From Pseudomonas palleroniana (lineage in GTDB: Bacteria > Pseudomonadota > Gammaproteobacteria > Pseudomonadales > Pseudomonadaceae): a stretch of 64,000 nt of DNA. Where the stretch lies: the NCBI RefSeq assembly GCF_003031675.1, contig NZ_PYWX01000010.1, positions 31,080 through 95,079 of the forward strand, given 5' to 3'. Shown here one piece after another: positions 39,892 to 50,266 of the stretch; positions within the stretch are counted from its first letter, which is position 1, and each line of letters opens with the position of its first letter. The notes beneath the pieces were generated by a model. The model was not told where the DNA came from. It did no database searches and saw only the letters and a list, made by a program, of their open reading frames with translations. Position numbers and translations under genes: made by a program.

Positions 39892-40329
39892 TCAGGCCAA
39901 CGCCTTGAGCAGCGCATCAATGTCCTTCAGGACAGCGGCTTCACCCTTCTCCCCCCAATACAGGGCGATCATTTGCCTGTCGGCCTCGACTTTGTAGACA
40001 TTGGCGGGCAGCGTCGCAAAATGCGGCAACAACTTTTCATCGACGCAGGGTTCACGCCATTGGTTGACCCACATTCCGGGCTCCAGTTGCCAGTAACTCC
40101 AGATGGCCGGCGTGCTGCCGCGTCGTGGCCGACAGTACTGTGCACAGGGGCTCGGCGGCTCCAGCTTGAGCCAGTGCGGCCACTCCTGGGGCGCCAATTG
40201 CATGGTCAGGCCAATGCGGCGTGCCTCCATGCGCAGGGCCATGCGCCCACTCTGATGGCGCGACGGACGCAGCCATGCCAGAGGGCTCAGAACCACCACA
40301 AGGATTGACACCACTATCCAGACCGTCAT
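39892..40329 (-). CDS. Membrane-anchored protein of unknown function
   Basis: A 145-residue protein. One N-terminal transmembrane helix (MTVWIVVSILVVVLSPLAWL) is followed by a basic segment and a soluble domain with a pair of cysteines (PCAQYCRPRRG). The tail is helical (AAVLKDIDALLKALA). No family recognised. GGGAG precedes ATG 40329. Divergent from the universal stress protein gene; a homologous position near fadBA is known in other pseudomonads. Confidence 0.7.
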   Translation of the reverse strand: MTVWIVVSILVVVLSPLAWLRPSRHQSGRMALRMEARRIGLTMQLAPQEWPHWLKLEPPSPCAQYCRPRRGSTPAIWSYWQLEPGMWVNQWREPCVDEKLLPHFATLPANVYKVEADRQMIALYWGEKGEAAVLKDIDALLKALA

Positions 40330-40434
40330 ATGTGTACTCCCGAATTTCCAGTTGAGCGGATTTGATCTGACGCAACCCGATCCGCTTGAAAGCAGCCATA
40401 CTGAATATATTGCAGTCCCCTGGAGGAACGCCCC

Positions 40435-40878
40435 ATGTCATACGAACATATTCTGGTCGCCGTCGACCTGACCGAAGAGTGCGATCCAGTGATCAAGCGC
40501 GCCCGTGCCTTTGCGGTCGCAAGCGGCGCGAAGCTGTCGCTGGTACACATCGTCGAGCCCATGGCCATGGCCTTCGGCGGCGACGTGCCCATGGATCTCT
40601 CCCAGTTGCAGCAACAACAATTCGACCAGGCCAAAGAACGCCTCGACCGGCTCATCCTCAAATATCCCGAAGTGACCAAGGAACACTCCCACCTCACTTA
40701 CGGCCAGCCACGTCAGGAGATTCACCACCTGGCCAAGGAACAGCACTGCGACCTGATCGTGGTCGGCAGCCATGGCCGCCATGGCCTGGCGTTGCTGCTG
40801 GGCTCTACCGCCAATGACGTGCTGCACGGCGCGCCGTGTGATGTGCTGGCCGTCAAACTGGTGAAAAACCCTTCTTAA
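40435..40878 (+). CDS. Universal stress protein, UspA family
   Basis: A 147-residue single Usp domain. N-terminal YEHILVAVDLTEECDPVIKR carries the conserved Asp. The ATP-binding signature is VVGSHGRHGLALLLGSTA (G2xG9xG(S/T)), so an ATP-binding Usp is expected. GGAGGA lies seven bases before the ATG. Followed by a REP pair and a bidirectional terminator shared with uup. Exact stress role cannot be told from the sequence. Confidence 0.93.
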   Translation: MSYEHILVAVDLTEECDPVIKRARAFAVASGAKLSLVHIVEPMAMAFGGDVPMDLSQLQQQQFDQAKERLDRLILKYPEVTKEHSHLTYGQPRQEIHHLAKEQHCDLIVVGSHGRHGLALLLGSTANDVLHGAPCDVLAVKLVKNPS

Positions 40879-40895
40879 ATCAATGAGGGTCAAAT

Positions 40896-40983
40896 GTGGG
40901 AAGGGGCTTGCCCCCGATGGCGGAGTGTCAGTCACCAGATGTATCGACTGACAGACTGCTATCGCGGGCAAGCCCCCTCCCAC
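40896..40983. repeat. Inverted pair of family-A REP elements (variant)
   Basis: Arms GTGGGAAGGGGCTTGCCCCC and GGGCAAGCCCCCTCCCAC in opposite orientation, with inner GTCAGTC...GACTGAC. Slightly diverged from the other A pairs. Confidence 0.82.
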
Positions 40984-41005
40984 ATTTAAACTGCATTCTC
41001 ATATG

Positions 41006-41042
41006 AAAAACCCGGTGCTCATCAGATGATCACCGGGTTTTT
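41006..41042. terminator. Bidirectional terminator between the stress protein gene and uup
   Basis: AAAAACCCGGTG, a 13-base loop, CACCGGGTTTTT: perfect stem with A- and T-tracts. Confidence 0.9.
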
Positions 41043-41059
41043 CAATGCACTGGAATCAC

Positions 41060-42979
41060 TCAGGCATCCAGCTCAGCCCAACGCTCCATCAGCACTTCCA
41101 GTTCCTGGTTCAATGTCTCCAGGGACGCGATGACCTTGGCGGTTTCAGCCGCAGGGCGCAGGTAGAAACCCGCGTCAGCCATTTCCGCTTCCACCGCGGC
41201 AATCTGCTGTTCCTTGGCGTCGATGTCACCCGGCAAGGCTTCCAGCTCGCGCTGCAGCTTGTAGCTGAGTTTCTTCTTGCCAACCGGTGCCGCCGGCTCA
41301 GCGGGTGCCGCAGCGGCAGCCGGGGCGACGACCGCCGAGTTCAGGTCGGCCTTGCCGGACTTGCTCTCGGTCACACCCAGCAGGCGCGGCGAGCCGCCCT
41401 GACGCAGCCAGTCCTGGTAACCACCCACATATTCACGCACCTTGCCTTCACCTTCGAAGACCAGGGTACTGGTGACCACGTTGTCGAGGAATGCCCGGTC
41501 GTGGCTGACCATCAGCACCGTGCCGTTGAAGGTCAGCAAGACCTCTTCGAGCAACTCGAGGGTTTCCACATCGAGGTCGTTGGTCGGTTCGTCGAGCACC
41601 AGCAGGTTGGCCGGCTTGCTGAACAGCTTGGCCAGCAGCAGGCGCGCACGTTCCCCGCCGGACAGGGCTTTGACCGGCGTGCGTGCACGCTGCGGGCTGA
41701 ACAGGAAGTCGCCCAGGTAGCTGAGCACATGGCGGCTCTGGCCGTCGATATCGATAAAGTCGCGACCTTCGGCAACGTTGTCGATCACGGTTTTTTCCAG
41801 GTCCAACTGATGGCGCAACTGGTCGAAGTAGGCCACGTCGATCTTGGTGCCCTCCTCCACCTTGCCGCTGGTGGGTTGCAGGCCGCTGAGCATCAGCTTG
41901 AGCAACGTGGTCTTGCCGGTGCCGTTGGCGCCCAGCAGGCCGATACGATCGCCGCGCTGCAAGACCATGGAGAAGTCCTTGATCAGGAACGGGCCGTCCG
42001 GGTGATGGAAGCTGACGTTCTCCAGCACCATCACTTGCTTGCCCGACTTTTCGGCGGTATCCAGCTGGATATTGGCCTTGCCGGTGCGCTCGCGACGTTC
42101 GCTGCGTTCCACGCGCAGAGCTTTCAGGGCGCGTACGCGGCCTTCGTTACGGGTGCGGCGCGCCTTGATGCCTTGGCGGATCCAGACTTCTTCCTGGGCC
42201 AGCTTCTTGTCGAACAGCGCATTGGCGGTTTCTTCAGCGGCCAGGGCGGCTTCCTTGTGCACCAGGAAGCTGGCGTAGTCGCCGTTCCAGTCGATCAGGC
42301 CACCACGGTCCAGTTCGAGGATGCGCGTTGCCAGGCTCTGCAGGAAAGCACGGTCGTGCGTGATGAACAGCACAGCCCCCTGGAAGTCCTTGATGGCTTC
42401 TTCCAGCCAGGCGATCGCGCCGATATCCAGGTGGTTGGTCGGTTCGTCGAGCAGCAACAGGTCCGGCTCGGATACCAATGCCTGGGCCAGCAGCACACGG
42501 CGACGCCAGCCGCCGGACAACTCGGCCAGGGTCTTGTCAGCAGGCAATTGCAGGCGGCTCAGGGTGCTATCCACCAACTGTTGCAGGCGCCAGCCATCGC
42601 GGGCTTCGAGGTCTTGCTGGACGTGCATCAGCTTGTCCAGATCGGCATCGGTCACGCAGTTCTGCGCCAGGTGATGATACTCGGCGAGCAATGCGCCAAC
42701 GCCGTCCAGGCCCTCGGCAACCACGTCGAACACTGTCCGTCCGTCGGCTACCGGCAATTCCTGCGGCAGCTCGCCAATCTTGAGGCCAGGCGCGCGCCAC
42801 ACGGCGCCGTCATCGGGTTTCTGATCGCCTTTTACCAGCTTCATCATGCTGGACTTGCCGGTGCCATTGCGGCCGATGATGCACACCCGCTCACCACGGG
42901 CGATCTGCCAGGACACCTTGTCCAACAACGGCATAGCGCCGAAAGCAAGGGACACATCGCTGAATTTGAGCAGGGTCAT
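41060..42979 (-). CDS. uup: ABC-F family ATPase Uup
   Basis: A 639-residue protein with two ABC ATPase domains and no transmembrane segment. Walker A motifs are GRNGTGKSSMM and GANGTGKTTLLK; signatures LSGGWRRRVLLAQAL and LSGGERARLLLAKL; Walker B LLLDEPTNHLD and LVLDEPTNDLD. The C-terminal coiled coil (KKLSYKLQRELEALPGDIDA) is the DNA-binding domain of Uup, separating it from EttA. Uup influences replication-associated recombination and ribosome function. ATG 42979 has GGAGAAG before it. Confidence 0.92.
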   Translation of the reverse strand: MTLLKFSDVSLAFGAMPLLDKVSWQIARGERVCIIGRNGTGKSSMMKLVKGDQKPDDGAVWRAPGLKIGELPQELPVADGRTVFDVVAEGLDGVGALLAEYHHLAQNCVTDADLDKLMHVQQDLEARDGWRLQQLVDSTLSRLQLPADKTLAELSGGWRRRVLLAQALVSEPDLLLLDEPTNHLDIGAIAWLEEAIKDFQGAVLFITHDRAFLQSLATRILELDRGGLIDWNGDYASFLVHKEAALAAEETANALFDKKLAQEEVWIRQGIKARRTRNEGRVRALKALRVERSERRERTGKANIQLDTAEKSGKQVMVLENVSFHHPDGPFLIKDFSMVLQRGDRIGLLGANGTGKTTLLKLMLSGLQPTSGKVEEGTKIDVAYFDQLRHQLDLEKTVIDNVAEGRDFIDIDGQSRHVLSYLGDFLFSPQRARTPVKALSGGERARLLLAKLFSKPANLLVLDEPTNDLDVETLELLEEVLLTFNGTVLMVSHDRAFLDNVVTSTLVFEGEGKVREYVGGYQDWLRQGGSPRLLGVTESKSGKADLNSAVVAPAAAAAPAEPAAPVGKKKLSYKLQRELEALPGDIDAKEQQIAAVEAEMADAGFYLRPAAETAKVIASLETLNQELEVLMERWAELDA

Positions 42980-43192
42980 GAGCTTCTCCAAAAACTGGGC
43001 GCGCATTCTACCTGAGTTGCGGGTGGGATGCGGCCGGCATTTTCGCTATGAACAGGTTCTACAGGACATTTGCGTCTAACTTGGACCAAGCGGGCCGCAA
43101 AGCTTTCACCGGCTGCGGGCAAAAGGCTAAGCTAGGGGCAGTCAGTGTCGGCGGTGCCGGCGCTATTCGTGATTTCTCTGCACGGACGTCTC

Positions 43193-45121
43193 ATGCGCAG
43201 CCGCCTTTTCAACTTTTTATCTTGTCTGCTTCTTTCCGCCACCGCCGTTCAATCCGCCCAGGCCGTGGATCTCACCACCCAACGTCAATATTACGATGAA
43301 GCCAAGCGCGCCCTGGCCAAAGGCGACAGCGGCCCCTACATGCAATACAGCCAGGCCCTGGCCGACTACCCGCTTACGCCGTACCTGGCCTACGACGAGC
43401 TGACCGCGCGCCTGAAAACCGCGAGCAACGAGGAAATCGAACAATTCCTCGCCAAAAACGGCGACCTGCCCCAGGCCAACTGGATGAAGTTGCGCTGGTT
43501 GCGCTGGCTGGCCGACCGTGGCGACTGGCAGACCTTTGAAAAGTACTACGACCCCAAGCTCAACTTCGTCGAACTGGACTGCCTGCACGGTCAATATCAG
43601 CTCACCCACAACCTGAAAGCTGAAGGCTACAAGACCACCGAAAAGCTGTGGATGACCGGCAAGACCCAACCTACCGCCTGCGATGCCACCTTCGGTCAAT
43701 GGGCGGCCGACGGCCAACTCACCGAGAAAAAGATCTGGGACCGCGCCAAACTCGCCGCCGAAGCGCGCAACTACGCACTGGCCAACAGCCTGGTGAAAAC
43801 CTTGCCGACCCTCGGCGCCCAAGGCCGCTTGATGGTGGATGTCGCGCAAAAGCCTGACATGCTCGGCGACCCGTCGCGCTTCCTGCCGGCCACCGAGGCC
43901 ATGTCCGATGCAGTTGGCCTGGGCCTGCGCCGCCTGGCGCGCCAGGACCCGGACAAGGCCATGGCCCTGCTCGACGGCTACGCCAGCAGCATGCACTTCT
44001 CCCGTGACGAAAAAGTGTCGATCGCCCGCGAAATCGGCCTGACCCTGGCGCGCCGCTACGACCCGCGCGCGCTGGACGTGATGACCCAGTACGATCCGGA
44101 GCTGCGTGACAATACCGTCTCCGAATGGCGCCTGCGCCTGTTGCTGCGCCTGGCTCGCTGGGAAGAAGCCTACCAGCTCACCCGCAAACTCCCGCAAGAC
44201 CTGGCGACCACCAACCGCTGGCGCTACTGGCAGGCGCGCAGCCTGGAACTGGCCGAACCGAAAAACCCACAGGCGCTGGTGCTGTACAAAAACGTGGCCA
44301 AGGAACGAGACTTCTACGGGTTCCTCGCCGCCGATCGCTCCAAAGCGCCCTACCAGCTGACCAACAAGCCACTGGTCATGAGCCAGGCACTGATGAACAA
44401 AGTGCGCAACACCCCCGGCGTGCGGCGTGCCCTGGAGTTCTATGCGCGGGGCCAGGTGGTGGATGGCCGCCGCGAGTGGTACCACGTCAGCCGTCACTTC
44501 AACCGTGACGAGATGGTGGCCCAGGCCAAGCTGGCCTACGACATGAAGTGGTATTTCCCGGCAATCCGTACCATCAGCCAGGCGCAATACTGGGACGACC
44601 TGGATATCCGCTTCCCGATGGCGCACCGCGACACCCTGGTGCGCGAGGCCAAGGTGCGTGGTCTGCATTCAAGCTGGGTGTTCGCCATCACCCGCCAGGA
44701 AAGCGCCTTCATGGACGACGCCCGCTCCGGCGTCGGCGCCAGCGGCCTGATGCAACTGATGCCTGGTACCGCCAAGGAAACCGCACGCAAGTTCAGCATC
44801 CCGCTGGCCTCCCCGGCCCAGGTGCTCGACCCGGACAAAAACATCCAGCTCGGCGCCGCCTACCTGAGCCAGGTGCACAGCCAGTTCAGCGGCAACCGCG
44901 TCCTCGCCTCTGCCGCCTACAACGCCGGCCCCGGCCGTGTGCGCCAATGGCTGCGCGGGGCGGACCACCTGAGCTTCGATGTGTGGGTTGAAAGCATTCC
45001 TTTCGACGAAACCCGCCAGTATGTGCAGAACGTCCTGTCTTATTCGGTGATCTACGGGCAAAAGCTCAACTCCCCCCAACCGCTGGTGGATTGGCATGAG
45101 CGCTACTTCGATGACCAGTAA
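43193..45121 (+). CDS. slt: Soluble lytic murein transglycosylase
   Basis: A 642-residue periplasmic enzyme. It cleaves the MurNAc-GlcNAc bond with formation of 1,6-anhydro-MurNAc. The signal peptide ends SAQA/VDLTTQ. A long helical superhelix (U and L domains, about 30-470) precedes the C-terminal catalytic domain with Glu503 in AITRQESAFMDDA, GASGLMQLMPGTA, and AYNAGPGRVRQWL. ATG 43193 is chosen because the signal peptide follows directly; an earlier open frame has no sense. Full length. Confidence 0.95.
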   Translation: MRSRLFNFLSCLLLSATAVQSAQAVDLTTQRQYYDEAKRALAKGDSGPYMQYSQALADYPLTPYLAYDELTARLKTASNEEIEQFLAKNGDLPQANWMKLRWLRWLADRGDWQTFEKYYDPKLNFVELDCLHGQYQLTHNLKAEGYKTTEKLWMTGKTQPTACDATFGQWAADGQLTEKKIWDRAKLAAEARNYALANSLVKTLPTLGAQGRLMVDVAQKPDMLGDPSRFLPATEAMSDAVGLGLRRLARQDPDKAMALLDGYASSMHFSRDEKVSIAREIGLTLARRYDPRALDVMTQYDPELRDNTVSEWRLRLLLRLARWEEAYQLTRKLPQDLATTNRWRYWQARSLELAEPKNPQALVLYKNVAKERDFYGFLAADRSKAPYQLTNKPLVMSQALMNKVRNTPGVRRALEFYARGQVVDGRREWYHVSRHFNRDEMVAQAKLAYDMKWYFPAIRTISQAQYWDDLDIRFPMAHRDTLVREAKVRGLHSSWVFAITRQESAFMDDARSGVGASGLMQLMPGTAKETARKFSIPLASPAQVLDPDKNIQLGAAYLSQVHSQFSGNRVLASAAYNAGPGRVRQWLRGADHLSFDVWVESIPFDETRQYVQNVLSYSVIYGQKLNSPQPLVDWHERYFDDQ

Positions 45122-45127
45122 CAACCT

Positions 45128-45260
45128 GTAGTGAGCGGGCTTGCCCCGCGCTGGGTGGCGCAGCCGCCCCAACAAGGATGCCTCGATGCTTCAGAGAGAC
45201 CGAGGTGCCTGGATTTGGGGCGGCTTCGCCCCCCCAGCGCGGGGCAAGCCCGCTCACTAC
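45128..45260. repeat. Family-B REP inverted pair with conserved spacer
   Basis: Arms GTAGTGAGCGGGCTTGCCCC and reverse complement enclose a spacer with TTCAGAGAGACCGAGGTGCC, which is also present at 55873 and 63918. Lies between convergent slt and the ABC exporter gene. Confidence 0.88.
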
Positions 45261-47026
45261 TTTTCGCCTTCCTTCCCATCACTGAACTGCAAAGCGGCCA
45301 ATCGTGCATATAGAGGATTGCTCGCAATCAACTGCTGGTGCGTACCGACCGCGATCAATTTGCCTTGATCCATCACTGCGATCCGGTCCGCGTTCTTCAC
45401 GGTTGCCAATCGATGCGCAATCACCAGGGTGGTGCGCCCTTGCATCAACTGCGGCAGCGCCTGCTGGATCAAATGCTCGCTCTGGGCATCCAGGGCGCTG
45501 GTGGCCTCGTCCAACAGCAGGATGGGCGCATCTACCAGCAATGCACGCGCGATGGCCAGGCGTTGGCGTTGACCGCCGGAAAGGCCCATGCCGCCGTCGC
45601 CGAGGTGGGTCTGGTAGCCGTCGGGCATTTGCAGGATAAAGTCGTGGGCGTGGGCAATGCGCGCGGCGGCTTCGACCTGCTCACGCGTGGCGGACGGGTT
45701 GCCGTAGCGGATGTTTTCTTCGACGCTGCCGAAAAACAGCGCCGGGCTCTGGGATACCAGGGCAAAATGCTGACGCAGGTCCATGGGGTCGAGATCGGTC
45801 AGCGGGTGGCCTTCCAACAGGATGCGGCCTTGTTGTGGATCGTAGAAGCGCAGCAACAGGTCGAAAATCGTCGATTTACCCGCCCCGGACGGCCCCACCA
45901 GGGCGAGGGTTTCGCCAGGGTTGATCGTGAGGCTCAGGCCATCGATGGCATAGCGGTCTGGCCGCGACGGGTAGGAAAAATGCAGGTCCTGCAATTCCAT
46001 ACGCCCGCTGACCCGCTCCGGCAACTGCAGCGTGCCAGTGGCCGGTGCCTGGATCTCGTTGCTCGACTGCAATAGCTCGCCGATACGCTCAGCGGCCCCC
46101 GCAGCGCGCTGCAATTCCCCCAGCACCTCACTCAAAGTGCCTACGGCACTGCCGACGATCAAGCTATAGAACACAAACGCCGCCAGTTCACCGCCGGAAA
46201 TGCGCCCGCTGATCACGTCCATGCCACCCACCCACAGCATCACCCCCACGGCGCCCAGCACCAGCATGATCACCAGGGTAATCAGCCAGGCCCGTTGGGC
46301 GATGCGCTTGCGCGCCGTGGCAAACGCGTCTTCCACGGTCACGGCGAAGCGTTGTTCGTCCTGCACCTGGTGGTTGTAGGCTTGCACGGTCTTGATCTGG
46401 CCGAGGGTCTCGGACACGTAGCTGCCCACATCGGCGATACGGTCCTGGCTCAGGCGCGAGAGGCTGCGCACGCGGCGACCGAAAATCAGGATCGGTGCCA
46501 GCACCAGCGGCAAGGCCACCACCACGATACTGGTCAGCTTGGGGTTGGTGACAAACAACAAAACGATGCCGCCGATGACCATCAACCCGTTACGCAGAAA
46601 CAACGACAAGGACGAGCCGATCACCGATTGCAGCAGCGTGGTGTCGGTGGTCAGCCGTGACTGGATTTCCGAACTGCGATTGTTTTCATAGAACCCCGGA
46701 TGCAGATAGATCAGGTGGTTGAACACCTGCCGACGGATGTCCGCCACCACCCGCTCGCCAATCCACGAGACCAGGTAGAACCGGGTAAAGGTGCCGACGG
46801 CCAGGCCCAGCACCAGCACCATGAACAGCCCGATGGACTGGTTGAGCAGGTGCGGTGACTGGGTCATGAACCCTCGGTCTACCAACAGACGGATGCCCTG
46901 CCCCATCGACAAGGTGATACCCGCCGTGACAATCAGCGCCAACAAGGCTGCCAGCGCCTGCCAGCGATAGGGCGCGATAAAACGGCTGGCCAAGCGAATC
47001 GCATGACGTTGACGGACTGAGAACAT
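45257..47026 (-). CDS. ABC exporter, fused permease-ATPase (MsbA/LmrA type)
   Basis: A 589-residue half-transporter. Six transmembrane helices occupy about 15-310. The ATPase has Walker A VGPSGAGKSTIFDLL, Q-loop VSQSPALFFGSVEENIRYG, signature LSGGQRQRLAIARAL and Walker B ILLLDEATSALD. ATG 47026 gives MFSVRQRHAIRLA; the earlier open frame has no site. It resembles lipid and drug exporters, but substrate cannot be inferred. MsbA itself is usually paired with waa or lpxK, which are absent here. Its last bases overlap the family-B REP pair. Confidence 0.88.
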   Translation of the reverse strand: MFSVRQRHAIRLASRFIAPYRWQALAALLALIVTAGITLSMGQGIRLLVDRGFMTQSPHLLNQSIGLFMVLVLGLAVGTFTRFYLVSWIGERVVADIRRQVFNHLIYLHPGFYENNRSSEIQSRLTTDTTLLQSVIGSSLSLFLRNGLMVIGGIVLLFVTNPKLTSIVVVALPLVLAPILIFGRRVRSLSRLSQDRIADVGSYVSETLGQIKTVQAYNHQVQDEQRFAVTVEDAFATARKRIAQRAWLITLVIMLVLGAVGVMLWVGGMDVISGRISGGELAAFVFYSLIVGSAVGTLSEVLGELQRAAGAAERIGELLQSSNEIQAPATGTLQLPERVSGRMELQDLHFSYPSRPDRYAIDGLSLTINPGETLALVGPSGAGKSTIFDLLLRFYDPQQGRILLEGHPLTDLDPMDLRQHFALVSQSPALFFGSVEENIRYGNPSATREQVEAAARIAHAHDFILQMPDGYQTHLGDGGMGLSGGQRQRLAIARALLVDAPILLLDEATSALDAQSEHLIQQALPQLMQGRTTLVIAHRLATVKNADRIAVMDQGKLIAVGTHQQLIASNPLYARLAALQFSDGKEGEK

Positions 47027-47281
47027 GGAGGGTTTCACCTGCGCCAAGAAAGAGAGGTCTGTGCACAGCAACATTGGGGGAACTTGTGTAAATAACAATG
47101 AGTCAGGTTATTTATGCCCGCCGATACAGGCTGCTAGAGGCTATCGGTCTAAAGCACGGCTGGAAATATGTATCGGTTTCTGGTGGACTGGATACCCGCA
47201 CCGTGACTTTGCAAGGAGTTGTAATAGCTCGGTCACGCGGAGAAATTAAACTAGGTACACAACCTGATGAGGAGACAGGCC

Positions 47282-47455
47282 ATGACCTTGCAAAACAGCA
47301 GCGATGCCAAAATTAACGTAATCCGCCAACCGCAGCAGTTGCCTTGCTCGTACATCGACGCCAAGGGCCGCGAGGTTCAGATTACCGAAGAGATGATCCA
47401 GCAAGCGTGTCACGAGCTGGAACAGCGACTGGTCAAACCTGCCCAGCAAGGCTGA
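47282..47455 (+). CDS. PA1571-family small protein
   Basis: A 57-residue protein, MTLQNSSDAKINVIRQPQQL..., with a short conserved core CSYIDAKGREVQITEEMIQQ. Soluble and unknown in function; recognised as a conserved Pseudomonas small protein. GAGGAGA lies seven bases before ATG 47282, a strong site. An open frame on the same strand from 47098 overlaps its start but lacks coding signs. A good terminator follows. Confidence 0.8.
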   Translation: MTLQNSSDAKINVIRQPQQLPCSYIDAKGREVQITEEMIQQACHELEQRLVKPAQQG

Positions 47456-47472
47456 AGCGCCCACGCTCTTTC

Positions 47473-47502
47473 AAACCCGGCCTCGATGGCCGGGTTTTTT
47501 AT
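47473..47502 (+). terminator. Intrinsic terminator after the PA1571-family gene
   Basis: AACCCGGCC, five-base loop, GGCCGGGTT followed by a T-tract. Confidence 0.92.
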
Positions 47503-47523
47503 TGTGTGCTCGTTTATTGGGTG

Positions 47524-48666
47524 CTAGATCGTTACCGCACCCAAGGCGGACACGATGTTCGACAAGGCTGGCGATTCGCCGTTGATCCGCACGCGCAGGC
47601 CATCGATCTCGCGGCGCTCCGGATAGTGCTTGCGCAGCAGGTCGAAAGCCTTGCGCTGCTCTTGCTCGCTGCCTACGAGGCTGCGGCGAAAATCCGCATC
47701 ATCACGGCGCGGGTCATAAACGCTGCGGCACAAGGTCGCCAGCGCCCAGGCCGGGTCGGTCGAGGCATTCAGGTGCACCTCGGCCAGCCACGGCGCCGGC
47801 AGCAGGTCGCTCAATTGAATGCTGGCCGGCTGGCCCAGATGCGCACAGAGCGCTTGATAGATCTGCGCCGTCCCACGTTGCTTGCCGTCCAGGCTGTAAC
47901 CGGCAATATGCGGCGTGGCCAGCACGCACAGGTCAGCCAGGTCGACATCCACCTGCGGCTCGCCTTCCCACACGTCCAGCACCGCTTGCAGGTCTTCGCG
48001 AGCCAGCAACACCTCGCGCAGGGCTGCGTTGTCGACCACCGGCCCCCGGCTGGCATTGATCAGCCAGGTGCCGGGCTTGAGACGATTCAGACGCTCGCGA
48101 TCAAACAGATGCCAGGTGGAACCATTGCCGGATTGGGTCAGCGGCGTATGCAGGCTGATCACATCGCATTGTTCGATGATCTGCTCCAGGCTGACGTAAT
48201 CACCGTCTTCGGCGATCTGGCGCGGCGGGTCGCACACCCGCACATCCCAGCCCAGGCCCTTGAGCACCTTGACCAGGCGCCCGCCCACTTCACCCGCGCC
48301 CACCACGCCGTAGGTGCGCTGCTTGAGGTCGGCCCCCTCGATTTCAGCCAGGGTGTGCAAGCTGCCCAGCACATAATCCACCACACCCCGCGCATTGCAG
48401 CCGGGGGCGCTGGACCAGGCAATGCCGGCCTGCGTGAAGTATTCCAGGTCCAGGTGATCGGTGCCGATGGTGCAGGTTCCGACAAACCGCACCGCAGTCC
48501 CCTCCAGCAAGGCTCGGTTGACGTGGGTCACCGAACGCACCAACAGCACATCGGCCTGCTCGACCGTGGCGCGGTCGATGGAACGACCGGGCACCCGGCG
48601 AATTTCGCCAAACCCTTCGAAGAAGGCATCGAGCAGCGGGATATTTTCGTCGGCAACAATCAGCAT
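47524..48666 (-). CDS. pdxB: Erythronate-4-phosphate dehydrogenase
   Basis: A 380-residue NAD-dependent enzyme of the D-2-hydroxyacid dehydrogenase family, second step of pyridoxal phosphate synthesis. The NAD motif is [16 protein letters not shown], and catalytic Arg, Glu and His lie in [16 protein letters not shown] and TPHIAGYS. The C-terminal PdxB dimer domain (about 290-380) is present. AAAGGAG lies before ATG 48666; the frame is open upstream for 144 codons without coding sense. Confidence 0.96.
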   Translation of the reverse strand: MLIVADENIPLLDAFFEGFGEIRRVPGRSIDRATVEQADVLLVRSVTHVNRALLEGTAVRFVGTCTIGTDHLDLEYFTQAGIAWSSAPGCNARGVVDYVLGSLHTLAEIEGADLKQRTYGVVGAGEVGGRLVKVLKGLGWDVRVCDPPRQIAEDGDYVSLEQIIEQCDVISLHTPLTQSGNGSTWHLFDRERLNRLKPGTWLINASRGPVVDNAALREVLLAREDLQAVLDVWEGEPQVDVDLADLCVLATPHIAGYSLDGKQRGTAQIYQALCAHLGQPASIQLSDLLPAPWLAEVHLNASTDPAWALATLCRSVYDPRRDDADFRRSLVGSEQEQRKAFDLLRKHYPERREIDGLRVRINGESPALSNIVSALGAVTI

Positions 48667-48712
48667 GGCAGGCTCCTTTCGCGGACCCGCAGTGTAACAG
48701 CGCGCATTCCCG

Positions 48713-48738
48713 GTGGGAGGGGGTTTACTCCCTCCCAC
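48713..48738. repeat. Short REP-like palindrome
   Basis: GTGGGAGGG, eight-base loop, CCCTCCCAC: a nine-pair stem similar to the outer part of family-A REP. In the promoter region between divergent pdxB and the MATE gene. Confidence 0.6.
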
Positions 48739-48862
48739 TTGGATTCGCGGTGTTGGGAAAGGACGCTTACAAATCGCTAACACAGGTTTTTTCCTGGCCA
48801 ATGCGTCAAAGCGTAGAATCCGCCGTCCTTGCACTTCGCTTCCCGATTGGACACCCCCGCAC

Positions 48863-50257
48863 GTGAACACTGCCACCACCCCCCTCACCCGCCCCGCCCG
48901 TATCAGTCGGGAAGTGCGCGGCCTGCTGACCCTCGCCCTGCCGATCATGATCGGCCAACTGGCAACCACGGCGATGAGCTTTGTCGACGCCGTGATGGCT
49001 GGGCGCGTCAGCCCGCAGGATCTGGCCGCGGTGGGCCTGGGCAATTCGATCTGGATTCCGGTGTATCTGCTGATGACCGGCACCCTACTGGCCACCACGC
49101 CGAAAGTCGCCCAGCGCTACGGCGCCGGCCAGTTCAGCGAGATCGGCCCACTGGTGCGCCAAGCCCTGTGGCTGGCGCTGGTGGTCGGGATCAGTGCCGC
49201 GTTGTTGCTGCTCTGCGCCGAACCCATCCTGCATGCCATGAAGGTCGAGCCCGACCTGATCGAACCCTCCATGGGCTACCTGCACGGTATCGCCGCAGGC
49301 ATGCCGGCTGTCGCGTTCTATTACGTGTTGCGCTGTTTCAGTGACGGCCTGGGCCGCACGCGGCCAAGCATGGTCATGGGCCTGTGTGGGTTGGCGCTGA
49401 ACATTCCCCTGAATTACATCTTCATCTACGGCCACCTGGGCGTACCGGCCATGGGCGGCGCGGGCTGTGGTTGGGCCACGGCGATTGCGATGTGGGTGAT
49501 GATGCTCGGCCTGGCCGCCTGGACCCGCTGGGGGCCGGCCTATCAGAGCAGCGAGCTGTTCAAGCGTTTCGACTGGCCCCAGTGGTCGGTGATCAAGCGC
49601 GTGCTGGGCATCGGCCTGCCCATCGGCGTCGCGATCTTTGCCGAGTCGAGCATCTTCGCGGTGATCGCCCTGCTGATCGGCAGCCTGGGCGCTACCGTGG
49701 TCTCGGGTCACCAGATCGCGCTGAACGTCAGTTCCCTGGTGTTCATGATTCCTTACTCCCTGAGCATGGCGATCACTGTACGCGTCGGCCAGGCCCTGGG
49801 CCGTGGCGAACCCCGTGAAGCGCGCTTTGCCGCCGGGGTCGGCATGGGTACGGCGTTGGCGTACGCCTGCTTGTCCTGCGGCCTGATGCTGGTGTTCCGC
49901 GAACAGATTGCGACGATCTACACCCCCGACCCGGTCGTGATCCACCTGGCCTCGACGCTGATCGTGTTTTCGGCGCTGTTCCAGTTCTCCGACTCGGTCC
50001 AGGTCACCGCCGCCGGCGCGCTGCGTGGTTACCAGGATACCCGGGTGACCATGGTGCTGACGTTGTTCGCCTATTGGGGCGTGGGCCTGCCGGTGGGCTA
50101 CGCCCTGGGCCTGACCGACTGGCTCGGCGCGCCCAGCGGCCCAAGCGGCTTGTGGCAAGGGCTGATCGTGGGCTTGAGCTGTGCGGCGGGGATGCTGCTG
50201 GTACGCCTGGCGCGCAGTGCACGCCGGCGCATCCGTGCGCACAAGGCGTATAGCTAG
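48863..50257 (+). CDS. norM: MATE-family multidrug efflux transporter (NorM type)
   Basis: A 464-residue membrane protein with 12 predicted helices. The MATE signature is seen in [40 protein letters not shown] and the repeat [40 protein letters not shown]. It is expected to export cationic drugs in exchange for Na+ or H+. GTG 48863 gives [14 protein letters not shown]; the ribosome binding site is weak, so the start is less certain than the gene. Close relative of PmpM/NorM; the symbol is by family. Confidence 0.88.
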   Translation: MNTATTPLTRPARISREVRGLLTLALPIMIGQLATTAMSFVDAVMAGRVSPQDLAAVGLGNSIWIPVYLLMTGTLLATTPKVAQRYGAGQFSEIGPLVRQALWLALVVGISAALLLLCAEPILHAMKVEPDLIEPSMGYLHGIAAGMPAVAFYYVLRCFSDGLGRTRPSMVMGLCGLALNIPLNYIFIYGHLGVPAMGGAGCGWATAIAMWVMMLGLAAWTRWGPAYQSSELFKRFDWPQWSVIKRVLGIGLPIGVAIFAESSIFAVIALLIGSLGATVVSGHQIALNVSSLVFMIPYSLSMAITVRVGQALGRGEPREARFAAGVGMGTALAYACLSCGLMLVFREQIATIYTPDPVVIHLASTLIVFSALFQFSDSVQVTAAGALRGYQDTRVTMVLTLFAYWGVGLPVGYALGLTDWLGAPSGPSGLWQGLIVGLSCAAGMLLVRLARSARRRIRAHKAYS

Positions 50258-50266
50258 GAACGCAAT

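Noticed and set aside
47098..47316. 72-codon ORF before the PA1571-family gene
   Set aside because: No ribosome binding site, no family features, and it overlaps the start of a better-supported gene.
48713..48738. Intrinsic terminator between pdxB and the MATE gene
   Set aside because: The palindrome has no T-tract and lies between divergent starts, where no transcript should end; REP-like remnant is the better reading.
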